NCBI GenBank assembly: GCA_016937795.1
Contig: JAFGVV010000052.1
Coordinates: 25,037 to 89,036 of the forward strand
Origin: Paludibacteraceae bacterium
Lineage (GTDB): Bacteria > Bacteroidota > Bacteroidia > Bacteroidales > Paludibacteraceae
Direction of reading: 5' to 3'
Length of the DNA stretch: 64,000 nt
Shown: positions 12,028 through 21,380 of the stretch, one piece after another
Position numbering within the stretch: the stretch's first letter is position 1
Layout: each line of letters begins with the position of its first letter
Program-made: the position numbers and the translations under genes
The notes under the pieces: model-generated
The model's database searches: none
Seen by the model: the letters and a program-made list of their open reading frames with translations, nothing else
Told to the model about the DNA's origin: nothing

Positions 12028-12870
12028 TTGAAATTCAAAAAAATATATATCGAAATTACAAACAGCTGCAACTTTAATTGCAGCTTTTGTTTTCAAACGG
12101 GGCGTGCAAAAGCATTTATGTCGCCGGACGATTTTCGTACCATTTGTCAAAAAGTGAAGCCTTTTACTTCCTACATTTATCTGCATGTATTGGGCGAACC
12201 TTTGTTACATCCTCATTTTGAAGAAATTCTGCAAATAGCTGCCGAGAACGAGCTGAATGTGAATATCACTACCAACGGTAGTCTTATTGCCCGCAAACAG
12301 AATGTTTTGCTTCGAAATACTATACGCCAAATCAATATCTCGCTGCATGATGCAGAAGAAAATATTACAACTGAAAATCTTGAGAGTTACTTAAATGAAA
12401 TTTTTCAGTACGCAAAACTGGCTGCAAATCAGACTTATGTAAACCTGCGTTTGTGGAATAGTGGAGAAACAACAAGCAACGACTTCAATCAGCATTGTAT
12501 TGAAGAAATTCGACAGCACTTTCCGGAAGCCAACACAAACCTCAGCGAAAGCACCAAAGAAAAGGGCATAAAACTGGCTGATCATATTTTTCTGCAAACA
12601 GCGCCCCGCTTTGAATGGCCCGATGGTGGCGAAGATCGTTCGCCCGAGAACCGCACCTGCTACGCCCTGCGCGATCAGATTGCCATTTTGGCCGAAGGAA
12701 CAGTGGTGCCTTGCTGTCTCGATGCCGATGGAAACATAAATCTTGGAAACGTTTTTGAACAGGATTTGGAAGAAATACTTCAATCAGCCCGCGCACAAAA
12801 AATCAGAAACGGTTTTATCAATCACAGAATAACAGAGGAATTTTGTAAAAGTTGTGGATTTTACATTTAA
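12028..12870 (+). CDS. Radical SAM / SPASM-like domain protein
   Basis: CNFNCSFC (CxxxCxxC), LHVLGEPLLHP, TTNGS, and C-terminal Cys motifs (VVPCCLDADGNINLGNV, EFCKSCGF). TTG start predicted. Confidence 0.88.
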   Translation: MKFKKIYIEITNSCNFNCSFCFQTGRAKAFMSPDDFRTICQKVKPFTSYIYLHVLGEPLLHPHFEEILQIAAENELNVNITTNGSLIARKQNVLLRNTIRQINISLHDAEENITTENLESYLNEIFQYAKLAANQTYVNLRLWNSGETTSNDFNQHCIEEIRQHFPEANTNLSESTKEKGIKLADHIFLQTAPRFEWPDGGEDRSPENRTCYALRDQIAILAEGTVVPCCLDADGNINLGNVFEQDLEEILQSARAQKIRNGFINHRITEEFCKSCGFYI

Positions 12871-12878
12871 TTTGAACA

Positions 12879-15758
12879 ATGAATCAGACAATAGTATATA
12901 CGCTCGTTAATTATCCGAATATCGGTTGCTTACCCGAATGTGTGGTGGTCGATACCAACGAAAAGGGCGAGTTCTCGGTAAATTTCACTAAAATTACCCA
13001 AAGTAACAAATCGAATATCACATATTTACTCGACGACACCGACAGGCAATTGCTCGATTATTGTTTGCGGCTCGACAAGGAAGTTATTGCAGCAAAAATA
13101 AACGACCGCAAAGCAAAAGACTGGAATGACATATCGAAGAAATTCTTCGAAAACAGAAAAATCAAACAAGAAGATATTTTTCTGCGCGACTATTTATTGG
13201 ATTATATTGAAACCAATCAGAATGCTTTTTTCTCGAACTTAGGTGATAAGCCACTCTTTCTGCCACAGGGACGTTTTCCCTTTACCTGGATTCCGCTTTT
13301 TATCGAAGATGAAATGCCCGAATTGCTTTATTGTTTCGAAAACACGCCTGACTGGATTTATTTTTATCCTGATATACGTTGTAAGCAAAAACCACTTTCA
13401 TTGCTCAACGGAATGCTTGTATCCAGAAAAAATGCCCGTATTCTTTTGAAAAACAAAATTTATGAATTCGACGATAAAGTGGATGGCTCGAAATTTTCGG
13501 CTTTTTTTAGTAAGGACAAAATATCTGTATCGCAAATAAATGCAGAGGAATACATTCAAAAAGTAATAGTCCCGCTCATTGCCACTAACCGTGTGGTGCC
13601 TTTAGGCTTCGAAATTCAAACTATTTCACTGTTACAGAATGCTGTTCTGAGAATTAAAGAGCTCGAACCTATTCGTCAGGTAACACTTTTCGACGACGAA
13701 ACAACTGATAATAGTCAGAAAAGCTTAGTGCTGGAACTTATTTTTGAGTATCAGGGCTTTCGCTTTTGGGCAGGACAACCCGGAAAAAGCACTTCGGTTG
13801 AAATGTCCGACAACAGCTTTAGCATATTGAAAGTGGAACGCGATAAAGTACTAGAACAACTTTATATCGATGCTATGAAGGATGCCGGCATCGACCTCGA
13901 CGGAAAAGTACGAAAATTTGCATATAGCGAAGGCCTCGACTGGCTCAACGAACACTATAAACAGCTCGAACTGACAGGTGTGGATGTTAAATTTGAGAGC
14001 CGACGTGGCGAGCCACACAAAGTTTTTGTGGGCGAACGTAGCGTTTTTATCGAAGTGGAGGAAGGGCGCGACTGGTTCGATATAAAAGGAAAAGTGAAGT
14101 TCGGAAAGTACGAAATTCCTTTTGTGCGCGTGCTGAATTATATTCGCCAAAACAAACACGAAATGATGCTCCCCAATGGCGAATATGTGCAAATACCATT
14201 GGTTTGGTTCGAAGAGTACAAAGCGCTGATTGAGTTTTCGCGCATCGAAGATGGGAAAGTGGTGATTGCCAAATATCATTGCGTTGTGGCCGAGGATTTG
14301 AAGCAAAAACTGAACATAAACTTTTCGATAAAAGAAAATATGCGTCGTTTGCTGAGTTCCGAACTGAATCATAATTTCGACTTGCCCGAAAATTTCCGGG
14401 GCGAACTTCGTCATTATCAGCGCGAAGGCTATAACTGGCTACGCATGCTCGACGAACTGAGTCTTGGCGGTTGCTTGGCCGACGATATGGGTTTGGGTAA
14501 AACTATTCAGACTTTGTGCATGTTGCTTTGGCAAAAACAGCAAAAAATGGGTGTTAACCTATTAGTGGTGCCAACAAGCCTTATTTACAACTGGGAAGAA
14601 GAGGCGTGCAAATTCACACCAGATCTTCGTATTTATGTTCATTCGGGCAATCAGCGAAGCAAGGATAGCAAAGCATTTCACGAAGCCGATATTGTGCTTA
14701 CAAGCTATGGTGTTTTGCGTCGCGACAAACAATTGCTTTCGTCCTTTCCGTTCAACTACATTATTCTCGACGAAGCGCAGGCCATTAAAAATCCACAATC
14801 AGACACTTCGCAGGTTTGTTTGGGGCTTCACGGTCGTCGTTTCCTGACTCTTACAGGAACGCCCATAGAGAATTCACTTACCGACTTATGGTCGCAGGTG
14901 CATTTCTTTAACCGCAATATGCTCGGCAGCTCGTCGCATTTTTTGCGTGCCTGCAAAACCGAAGGCAAACAGGAACTTTACCGCCATCTGTTGAAACCAT
15001 TTATGTTGCGACGCAACAAGAAAGATGTATTAACCGAGCTGCCCGAAAAACAAATCACAGTGCAATGGTGTGACATGACGGATGCGCAACTTAAAATTTA
15101 CCGCGATTTCCGGAACAATTATCGTGAGAAATTTCTGGGAAGCAAGGATGAAAAAGACAGGGTGAACACCATGATTTTGCTCGAAGGCCTGCTTCGTCTT
15201 CGTCAGATTGCCAACCATCCATCGCTGGTGGAAAACGGTTACAACGACGATTCGGGAAAATTCGAAACTGTTTGCGAAATGATGACCGAAGTAATCGATC
15301 AGGGCGACAAGGTTTTGATATTTAGTTCATTTGTAGAACACCTCAAACTTTATCGCAAATTTCTGGATGCACAAAACATTAAGTACGCTTATCTTGATGG
15401 AGCCACAAAAGATCGCAAAGAGCAGGTGGATAAATTTCAGAACAACGACGACATACAGGTTTTTCTGCTGTCGCTCAAGGCCGGAGGAACGGGCTTGAAC
15501 CTGACAAAAGCTTCTTATGTATTTTTGCTCGATCCGTGGTGGAATCCTGCTGCCGAAGCACAGGCCTACGACCGCGCACACCGTATCGGACAACAAAACA
15601 AGGTTTTTGTGTATAAATTTATTAGCCGCAACAGTATCGAAGAAAAAATTCTTCGTCTTCAGGAAGAAAAACTAAAACTCTCCGAAAGCATGCTGGGCTC
15701 CGACAACGAACTTCTGAAACAACTCGACATCAACGAAGTAATGAAATTGATAGAGTAA
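12879..15758 (+). CDS. SNF2-family DEAD/DEAH-box helicase
   Basis: LADDMGLGKTIQTLCML, LDEAQAIKNP, TLTGTPIENSLTDLWSQVHF, LLSLKAGGTGLNLT, AYDRAHRIGQ. Confidence 0.95.
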   Translation: MNQTIVYTLVNYPNIGCLPECVVVDTNEKGEFSVNFTKITQSNKSNITYLLDDTDRQLLDYCLRLDKEVIAAKINDRKAKDWNDISKKFFENRKIKQEDIFLRDYLLDYIETNQNAFFSNLGDKPLFLPQGRFPFTWIPLFIEDEMPELLYCFENTPDWIYFYPDIRCKQKPLSLLNGMLVSRKNARILLKNKIYEFDDKVDGSKFSAFFSKDKISVSQINAEEYIQKVIVPLIATNRVVPLGFEIQTISLLQNAVLRIKELEPIRQVTLFDDETTDNSQKSLVLELIFEYQGFRFWAGQPGKSTSVEMSDNSFSILKVERDKVLEQLYIDAMKDAGIDLDGKVRKFAYSEGLDWLNEHYKQLELTGVDVKFESRRGEPHKVFVGERSVFIEVEEGRDWFDIKGKVKFGKYEIPFVRVLNYIRQNKHEMMLPNGEYVQIPLVWFEEYKALIEFSRIEDGKVVIAKYHCVVAEDLKQKLNINFSIKENMRRLLSSELNHNFDLPENFRGELRHYQREGYNWLRMLDELSLGGCLADDMGLGKTIQTLCMLLWQKQQKMGVNLLVVPTSLIYNWEEEACKFTPDLRIYVHSGNQRSKDSKAFHEADIVLTSYGVLRRDKQLLSSFPFNYIILDEAQAIKNPQSDTSQVCLGLHGRRFLTLTGTPIENSLTDLWSQVHFFNRNMLGSSSHFLRACKTEGKQELYRHLLKPFMLRRNKKDVLTELPEKQITVQWCDMTDAQLKIYRDFRNNYREKFLGSKDEKDRVNTMILLEGLLRLRQIANHPSLVENGYNDDSGKFETVCEMMTEVIDQGDKVLIFSSFVEHLKLYRKFLDAQNIKYAYLDGATKDRKEQVDKFQNNDDIQVFLLSLKAGGTGLNLTKASYVFLLDPWWNPAAEAQAYDRAHRIGQQNKVFVYKFISRNSIEEKILRLQEEKLKLSESMLGSDNELLKQLDINEVMKLIE

Positions 15759-15760
15759 AG

Positions 15761-15782
15761 ACCCCAAACCCCTAAAGGGGCT
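15761..15782. repeat. Dispersed CCCC-N-AA-CCCCTAAAGGGG intergenic repeat (copy 1)
   Basis: ACCCCAAACCCCTAAAGGGGCT immediately after the helicase stop codon; similar copies elsewhere in the window. Confidence 0.7.
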
Positions 15783-15793
15783 TTCACAAGAAA

Positions 15794-15823
15794 AAAGTCA
15801 TCTGAAATTAATCAGATGACTTT
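15794..15823. terminator. Bidirectional terminator between convergent helicase and tryptophanase-like genes
   Basis: Perfect 12-bp stem AAAGTCATCTGA-N6-TCAGATGACTTT with flanking A/T tracts. Confidence 0.85.
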
Positions 15824-15835
15824 CTTTATTGAAAT

Positions 15836-17284
15836 TTATAAGCTATCACCAAAATCTTCTTTAAACTTAGCCATCAATTTTTGTGGCCAATCGTTTACAG
15901 GCTCAAGTCCACCCATAAAGAAACGCAGTACAGGCGGTTCGTACACAAATTTCAGTCCACCAATCAGGTGACGATTGTCGTACAACCAGGTCAGACGGTC
16001 TTCCACATATTTTATTTGCGAAAGTGTAAATACACGACGTGGCACAGCCAAACGGAGCAATTCCATATCAGCATAAGTTTCGTTACCATATTCGTCGCGC
16101 TGATTCGAAATTGAACCACGCTCCATGCCGCGAATTCCCGAAATAAGGAACAAAGCAGCTGCCAATGCTCCGGCAGGATACTGACTTTGAGGAATATGCG
16201 CACAAATCTGCATAGCATCGAGGTGAGCTCCAAGAACACCGGCAGGTTTAATTACCGGAATGCCTTTTTTATCGAGTTCGCCAACCAGATATTTAATATA
16301 TTCAGGACTCTGACAAATCATGCTTTCGTCGAGTGTTTCGTACAAACCTACAGCCATCGATTCAATTTCGCGAACCGAAATACCGCCATAAGTAGTAAAT
16401 CCTTCGTAAAGAGGCACTAATGCTTCAAGTTCTTTGATGATTTCCGGATTGTCGGTGCAAATGCCACCACCGCGCGACGAAGTTATTTTTCGTGCCGAGA
16501 AATAACAAAGGTCGGCCAAAGCTGTGAATGTATGAATCACCGTTTTCATATCAGAGTTTTTAAACTCTTCTTCGCGTTTAAGCACCAGATAAGCATTTTC
16601 GCCAAGCAAACTTGCGTCGAGTACCACACGAATTCCATATTTGTCGGCCAGCGCACGTACATCGCGCATGTTTTGCACCGAAAATGGCTGTCCGCCAATC
16701 AGGTTGGTCGAAGCTTCCATACGGATAAATGGGATGTTCTTAGGTCCGTGATATTTAATGACTTCCTCGAGTTTTTCGATATTCATATTTCCTTTAAAAG
16801 GATGATCCGAATTTACCACATAAGCTTCATCATAAAGCAATTCGGCAATTTGTCCGCCTTTGTCGGTAATATGTGCCATTGCAGTGGTAAAATGGTAATT
16901 CATAGGCACTAAACTACCTTTTCGCACATAAGCTATCGAAATAATATTCTCAGCTGCACGACCCTGATGCACGGGAAGCAGATATTTTTTCCCCAACACA
17001 TCCTGTACAGCTTTGTGTAGTTTTACAAAACTTTGCGAACCCGCATAAGCATCGTCGGCCTGCATCATAGCGGCTAACTGATTGTCGCTCATTGCATTTG
17101 TACCTGAATCGGTGAGCATATCCAGGAATACATCCATAGTGCTCAGACGGAAAGTGTTGAATCCGCCCTCGTAAAGGGCTTCGAGACGACGTTCGATGGG
17201 AACGAGATGAAGTTTTTGAACAATTCTTACCTTGTGAAGTTCCAACGGCAGGTTTTCGCCGCTGTAAAATTTGATTTCTTGCAT
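15836..17284 (-). CDS. tnaA: Beta-eliminating lyase, tryptophanase-like (divergent)
   Basis: LTDSGTNAMSDNQLAAMMQADDAYAGS, HQGRAAENI, SARKITSSRGGG (PLP-lysine region), IRGMERGS, LRLAVPRRVFT. Start MQEIKFY at 17284 preferred over the ORF-track start. Confidence 0.82.
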   Translation of the reverse strand: MQEIKFYSGENLPLELHKVRIVQKLHLVPIERRLEALYEGGFNTFRLSTMDVFLDMLTDSGTNAMSDNQLAAMMQADDAYAGSQSFVKLHKAVQDVLGKKYLLPVHQGRAAENIISIAYVRKGSLVPMNYHFTTAMAHITDKGGQIAELLYDEAYVVNSDHPFKGNMNIEKLEEVIKYHGPKNIPFIRMEASTNLIGGQPFSVQNMRDVRALADKYGIRVVLDASLLGENAYLVLKREEEFKNSDMKTVIHTFTALADLCYFSARKITSSRGGGICTDNPEIIKELEALVPLYEGFTTYGGISVREIESMAVGLYETLDESMICQSPEYIKYLVGELDKKGIPVIKPAGVLGAHLDAMQICAHIPQSQYPAGALAAALFLISGIRGMERGSISNQRDEYGNETYADMELLRLAVPRRVFTLSQIKYVEDRLTWLYDNRHLIGGLKFVYEPPVLRFFMGGLEPVNDWPQKLMAKFKEDFGDSL

Positions 17285-17518
17285 AGCTATTACAAAAAAA
17301 GTATTGATAAATTGTTGATTATTTCGCTTTTTAATTTTCAAAAAAAATGCCTGTAATAAATACAAGCAATTTATCTGTATAAATATGTAATTTATTTTCA
17401 AATAAAAGCATTTCAATCACAAAGATAAACAATTTATCAATGTTTTTGCAGAAATAGCGAACAAATGTAAGATTTTTGGGTTAATGAGATTCCTGTTGAT
17501 TCGAAGCAGCAAACTAAA

Positions 17519-19978
17519 TCAAACCGGATCGACATCGAGAGCTACGCGAACACTTTTGAACTTTGCATCGGCCAGTAGTTGATTGACTGATTCGTGTAAT
17601 ATCTCCTTGGCCTTAGCCACCGAAGCTTCATTTTCAATTTTCAGAATAATCTGTTTCAGGTATAAATTCTGAATTCGCGACACCGGTGGATCGACCGGAC
17701 CGAGCACGCGCTGCCCAAACACTGAACGAAGCTGATTTCCCAACGCAAAACCGGCCTGTTTTACAACCTGTACATCGCGATGTTTCAGCGTAATTTCAAT
17801 AATACGATGGTAGGGGGGATATTTAAACAAATGCCTTTCAGCACATTGCGTTCGGTACATGGATGAGAAATCGTTACGAATCACTTGTCCCACAATGGGA
17901 TGTTCGGGCATGGTGGTTTGCAGAATCACAGTGCCGCGTTTGTACTTCCTGCCCGCACGGCCACTCACCTGAGCCATAAGCTGATAAGCCCTTTCGTGCG
18001 CCCTGAAATCGGGAAAATTCAGCATATTGTCGGCATTCAGAATGCCCACAAGACTCACATGTTCGAAATCTAGTCCTTTGGTAACCATCTGTGTACCAAT
18101 CAAGATGTCGACTTTGTGATTTTCGAAATCGTTGATTAGTTTCTCATAAGCTTTTTTCGAACGTGTGGTATCCAAATCCATACGCGACACGCGGGCATCC
18201 GGAAAGAGCAAACGAATTTCGTCCTCAATCTTTTCCGTTCCAAAACCTTTGGTGTTCAAACCCGGTGTTTTGCAGGCCGGACAAATTTGCGGAATTGGCT
18301 CTGAATAACCACAATAATGACAAGTAAGCGTATTGAAAACTTTATGCACGGTGAGACTCACATCGCAGTTTTTGCATTTAGGCACAAAAGCACAGGCTTT
18401 ACATTCGATGTAAGGTGCATAACCGCGACGATTTTGAAAAAGGATAATCTGCTCTTTGTTTTCCAGGGCTTTGGCCATTTTCTCGAGCAGCACATCCGAA
18501 AAATGTCCAGACATGCACTTTTTACGATAAGCTTCCTTTGTATCCACAATTTCTATGAGCGGAAGTTCCATTTCCTCGTGGCGTTTGTGCAATTCCACAA
18601 GTCCGTATTTTCCCATATCGGCATTGAAATAACTTTCGATAGAAGGCGTGGCCGTTCCCAGCAAAGTTTTGGCAGCATGCATCGACGCCAACACAATGGC
18701 TGCATTCCGCGCATGATAACGTGGCGCAGGGTCGTATTGCTTGTAACTGCTTTCATGCTCCTCGTCCACAATAATAAGTCCCAACTGGCGGAAAGGCAAA
18801 AAAACCGACGAACGAACACCGATAATCACTTCGTAACCTTTGTCGTTGAGCACATTATTCCAAATTTCGACCCTTTCGGCATCCGAGAATTTCGAGTGAT
18901 ACACGCCCAGTTTATTTCCAAACACTTTCTTCAATCTGCTTGTAAGCTGAGTGGTAAGTGCAATTTCGGGAACCAGATAAAGCACCTGCTTATTCTCACG
19001 TAAAGCTTTCTGTATAAGTTGAATATATATTTCGGTTTTGCCGCTCGAAGTCACACCATGCAACAGCACTACTGGTTTGCTTACGAACTGCTTCTCAATT
19101 TCGGCAAGAGCTTCTGTTTGAAATTCATTCAGTTGCGACGCCGTAGTTACAGCAAGCAGTGCATTGTCAAGTCGTCCGGTTTCCTTTTTATAAAGTTCAA
19201 AAATGCCTTTCTCGCAAAGTGCATTTAGGATAGTTGCAGCTGCACCCGATTTCTCGAGCAATTCCTTTTTGGTCACTTCGCGCGAGTGCGTGGGAATCAG
19301 GATTTTCGACAAGTCGATATACATCATGAGCAAGTCGAGTTGTTTCCAGGCACGCGACAGTTCATCAAAAATCCGACGCAGATTTTCCTCATTCCTGCTT
19401 TCTTCGGTTAGTCTGACAAATGCTTCTGTTTTTGGGCGGAATTTCTCGGTCAGTTCCTCGGTAACCTCTACAGCGCCTTTGTCCATAAGCCTTTTCAGAA
19501 TGGGCAATACATCGCGTATTTCTGTGAGTTTAGCCAACTCATTCACAGCCATTGGTTTTCCTTCCGAAAGCACATCCAAAATATGCTGTTCCTTTTCGGG
19601 CAACACACTTTCCGCTTCAAAATCAGGATTAATACAAACCTGCGTTTCACTCTCGAGCTTCAGTCCGGCAGGCACAGCAGCCTGATACACATCGCCCATT
19701 GCCGACTGATAATACGAACTTATCCACTCCCAGAATTTCAGTTGTGGAAAACGCAGAACAGGTTTTTCGTCGAGCACACAAATCACTTCCTTTACTTCGT
19801 AGACTGTTTCGGGCTTGAGCGTATAAACCACCGACACAATGGCTGTATAAAGTTTTTTCTTTCCGAAGGGTACCACCACGCGCATTCCCACACGTACATT
19901 TGCCGCCCACTCTTCAGGGACAACATAAGTAAAACCCGCATTTAGCGGAAGTGGCAATATCACGTCGATATATTTCAT
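17519..19978 (-). CDS. priA: Primosomal protein N' (replication restart helicase)
   Basis: LLHGVTSSGKTEIYIQLI, VDEEHESSYKQYDP, Cys-rich zinc motifs (CKACAFVPKCKNCDVSLTVHK, CHYCGYSEPIPQICPAC), IGTQMVTKGLDFEHVSLVGILNAD. Confidence 0.97.
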   Translation of the reverse strand: MKYIDVILPLPLNAGFTYVVPEEWAANVRVGMRVVVPFGKKKLYTAIVSVVYTLKPETVYEVKEVICVLDEKPVLRFPQLKFWEWISSYYQSAMGDVYQAAVPAGLKLESETQVCINPDFEAESVLPEKEQHILDVLSEGKPMAVNELAKLTEIRDVLPILKRLMDKGAVEVTEELTEKFRPKTEAFVRLTEESRNEENLRRIFDELSRAWKQLDLLMMYIDLSKILIPTHSREVTKKELLEKSGAAATILNALCEKGIFELYKKETGRLDNALLAVTTASQLNEFQTEALAEIEKQFVSKPVVLLHGVTSSGKTEIYIQLIQKALRENKQVLYLVPEIALTTQLTSRLKKVFGNKLGVYHSKFSDAERVEIWNNVLNDKGYEVIIGVRSSVFLPFRQLGLIIVDEEHESSYKQYDPAPRYHARNAAIVLASMHAAKTLLGTATPSIESYFNADMGKYGLVELHKRHEEMELPLIEIVDTKEAYRKKCMSGHFSDVLLEKMAKALENKEQIILFQNRRGYAPYIECKACAFVPKCKNCDVSLTVHKVFNTLTCHYCGYSEPIPQICPACKTPGLNTKGFGTEKIEDEIRLLFPDARVSRMDLDTTRSKKAYEKLINDFENHKVDILIGTQMVTKGLDFEHVSLVGILNADNMLNFPDFRAHERAYQLMAQVSGRAGRKYKRGTVILQTTMPEHPIVGQVIRNDFSSMYRTQCAERHLFKYPPYHRIIEITLKHRDVQVVKQAGFALGNQLRSVFGQRVLGPVDPPVSRIQNLYLKQIILKIENEASVAKAKEILHESVNQLLADAKFKSVRVALDVDPV

Positions 19979-20219
19979 TTGCTTAATATTGATTCTTATT
20001 TATCACATGGAACATACTATGTTTCATGTCATGGAATTTACAGAAAGGACAAAGTTAAACAAAGAATTGTGTTGAAGCAAATATTGAAAATGAAAAACTT
20101 TCGTTTCAATCTGAGGGTATTTGCACAAATGCATGAAGAATAATTATTGTTTCGTAGACTTGTGTAGTTCTAAATCCAATAATAAATAATTCTTTATTGA
20201 ACAGACTGTAATTGATTTT

Positions 20220-21173
20220 TCAGTTATTCAATATGCAAACTATCAAATTCTTAACTACGCTAGCTTCTTCTGTTTTGCTTGTTGCAATAAAAAGGGTGAG
20301 TGCTGCCAATGCTTCGTTGCTGATAACAGGGGCTTTATCAGCGATATATAGTGCATTATTTTTCTCCATAAAAAACAAGAAACAGGCTGCTGCAATTCGT
20401 TTGTTTCCATCAACAAACGAATGGTTTTTGGTTATATAATAAAGCAGATTTGCGCCTTTTTCTTCGATAGTAGGATATAGCTCCACACCACCAAAACTTT
20501 GCGCAATTTGATTGATGGAACTGTGAAAACTTTCATCCTTGGGTTTCGCAAACACATCTGAAGAAAAGTCAGAATACATGGTTTTTATCAACTCCATATA
20601 TTGGTCGAAGGTAGGATAAACAGCTTTGCGAACAGTTCTTCCTTTTGTTTCAAGTGTCTGGTGGTCGTAATCGTCGAGTAATGATAATCCGCGAGCAAAT
20701 ACACGTAACATTTGGCTTTCGTCATTGGTAGCTTGTTCCTCAATGGCTCTATTGAGAATCCGAATGCCTGTTTTGAGGTGCTCAACTTCCTGTTGCTTTT
20801 GCGCCAGTCGTTTTTCGTTAATGGCGTAACCTTGTACCAAATAATCTTTCAAACGCTGCGTAGCCCATTGGCGAAACTTTGTGGCCTGTAATGAATTTAC
20901 TCTATAGCCAACTGATAAAATCATATCAAGGTTATAGAAATTCATAATCCTTTTTTTTCCATCAGACGCAACCTGTTCCATTTTGGAACAGGTTGACTGC
21001 ATTTCCAATTCGCTGGCTTTGTATATATTCCCAATGTGCTTAACTATTGCCGGCCGGTTCACTCCGAATATTGCTGCAATTGTATGTGCATCAAGCCAAA
21101 CAGTATCGTTTTCCAACTTCACAGTTACTTCTGCACCATTTGGTGTTTTATATATTTCTATCTGATTATCCAT
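20220..21173 (-). CDS. RhuM-family protein with C-terminal Fic/Doc domain
   Basis: N-terminal RhuM-like (YKTPNGAEVTVKLENDTVWLDAHTIAAIFGVNRPAIVKHIGNIY..., ILSVGYRVNSLQATKFRQWATQRLKDYLVQGYAINEKRL) and C-terminal Fic/Doc core NHSFVDGNKRIAA. Confidence 0.9.
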   Translation of the reverse strand: MDNQIEIYKTPNGAEVTVKLENDTVWLDAHTIAAIFGVNRPAIVKHIGNIYKASELEMQSTCSKMEQVASDGKKRIMNFYNLDMILSVGYRVNSLQATKFRQWATQRLKDYLVQGYAINEKRLAQKQQEVEHLKTGIRILNRAIEEQATNDESQMLRVFARGLSLLDDYDHQTLETKGRTVRKAVYPTFDQYMELIKTMYSDFSSDVFAKPKDESFHSSINQIAQSFGGVELYPTIEEKGANLLYYITKNHSFVDGNKRIAAACFLFFMEKNNALYIADKAPVISNEALAALTLFIATSKTEEASVVKNLIVCILNN

Positions 21174-21380
21174 GTAATGAAGTTAAAAAAATAGCAACTT
21201 TATTGTTTTCCAACTCTTCCGGTAAGCTCTTCGCTTTCTATCAGCAAAACTCACTATTCAAAATGTTTAGTTTGCAAATATAGGTTGAAAAAATGAATTG
21301 CAATATATTTGGCTGGTTGCCTGTTCAGATAACAAGTTGCTCCTTTTATTAAAGTTCAATAAAACAAATTTATCAGTACT

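Noticed and set aside
17285-17416. N-terminal extension of the tryptophanase-like ORF
   Set aside because: AT-rich, non-homologous-looking sequence; ATG at 17284 gives the expected family start.
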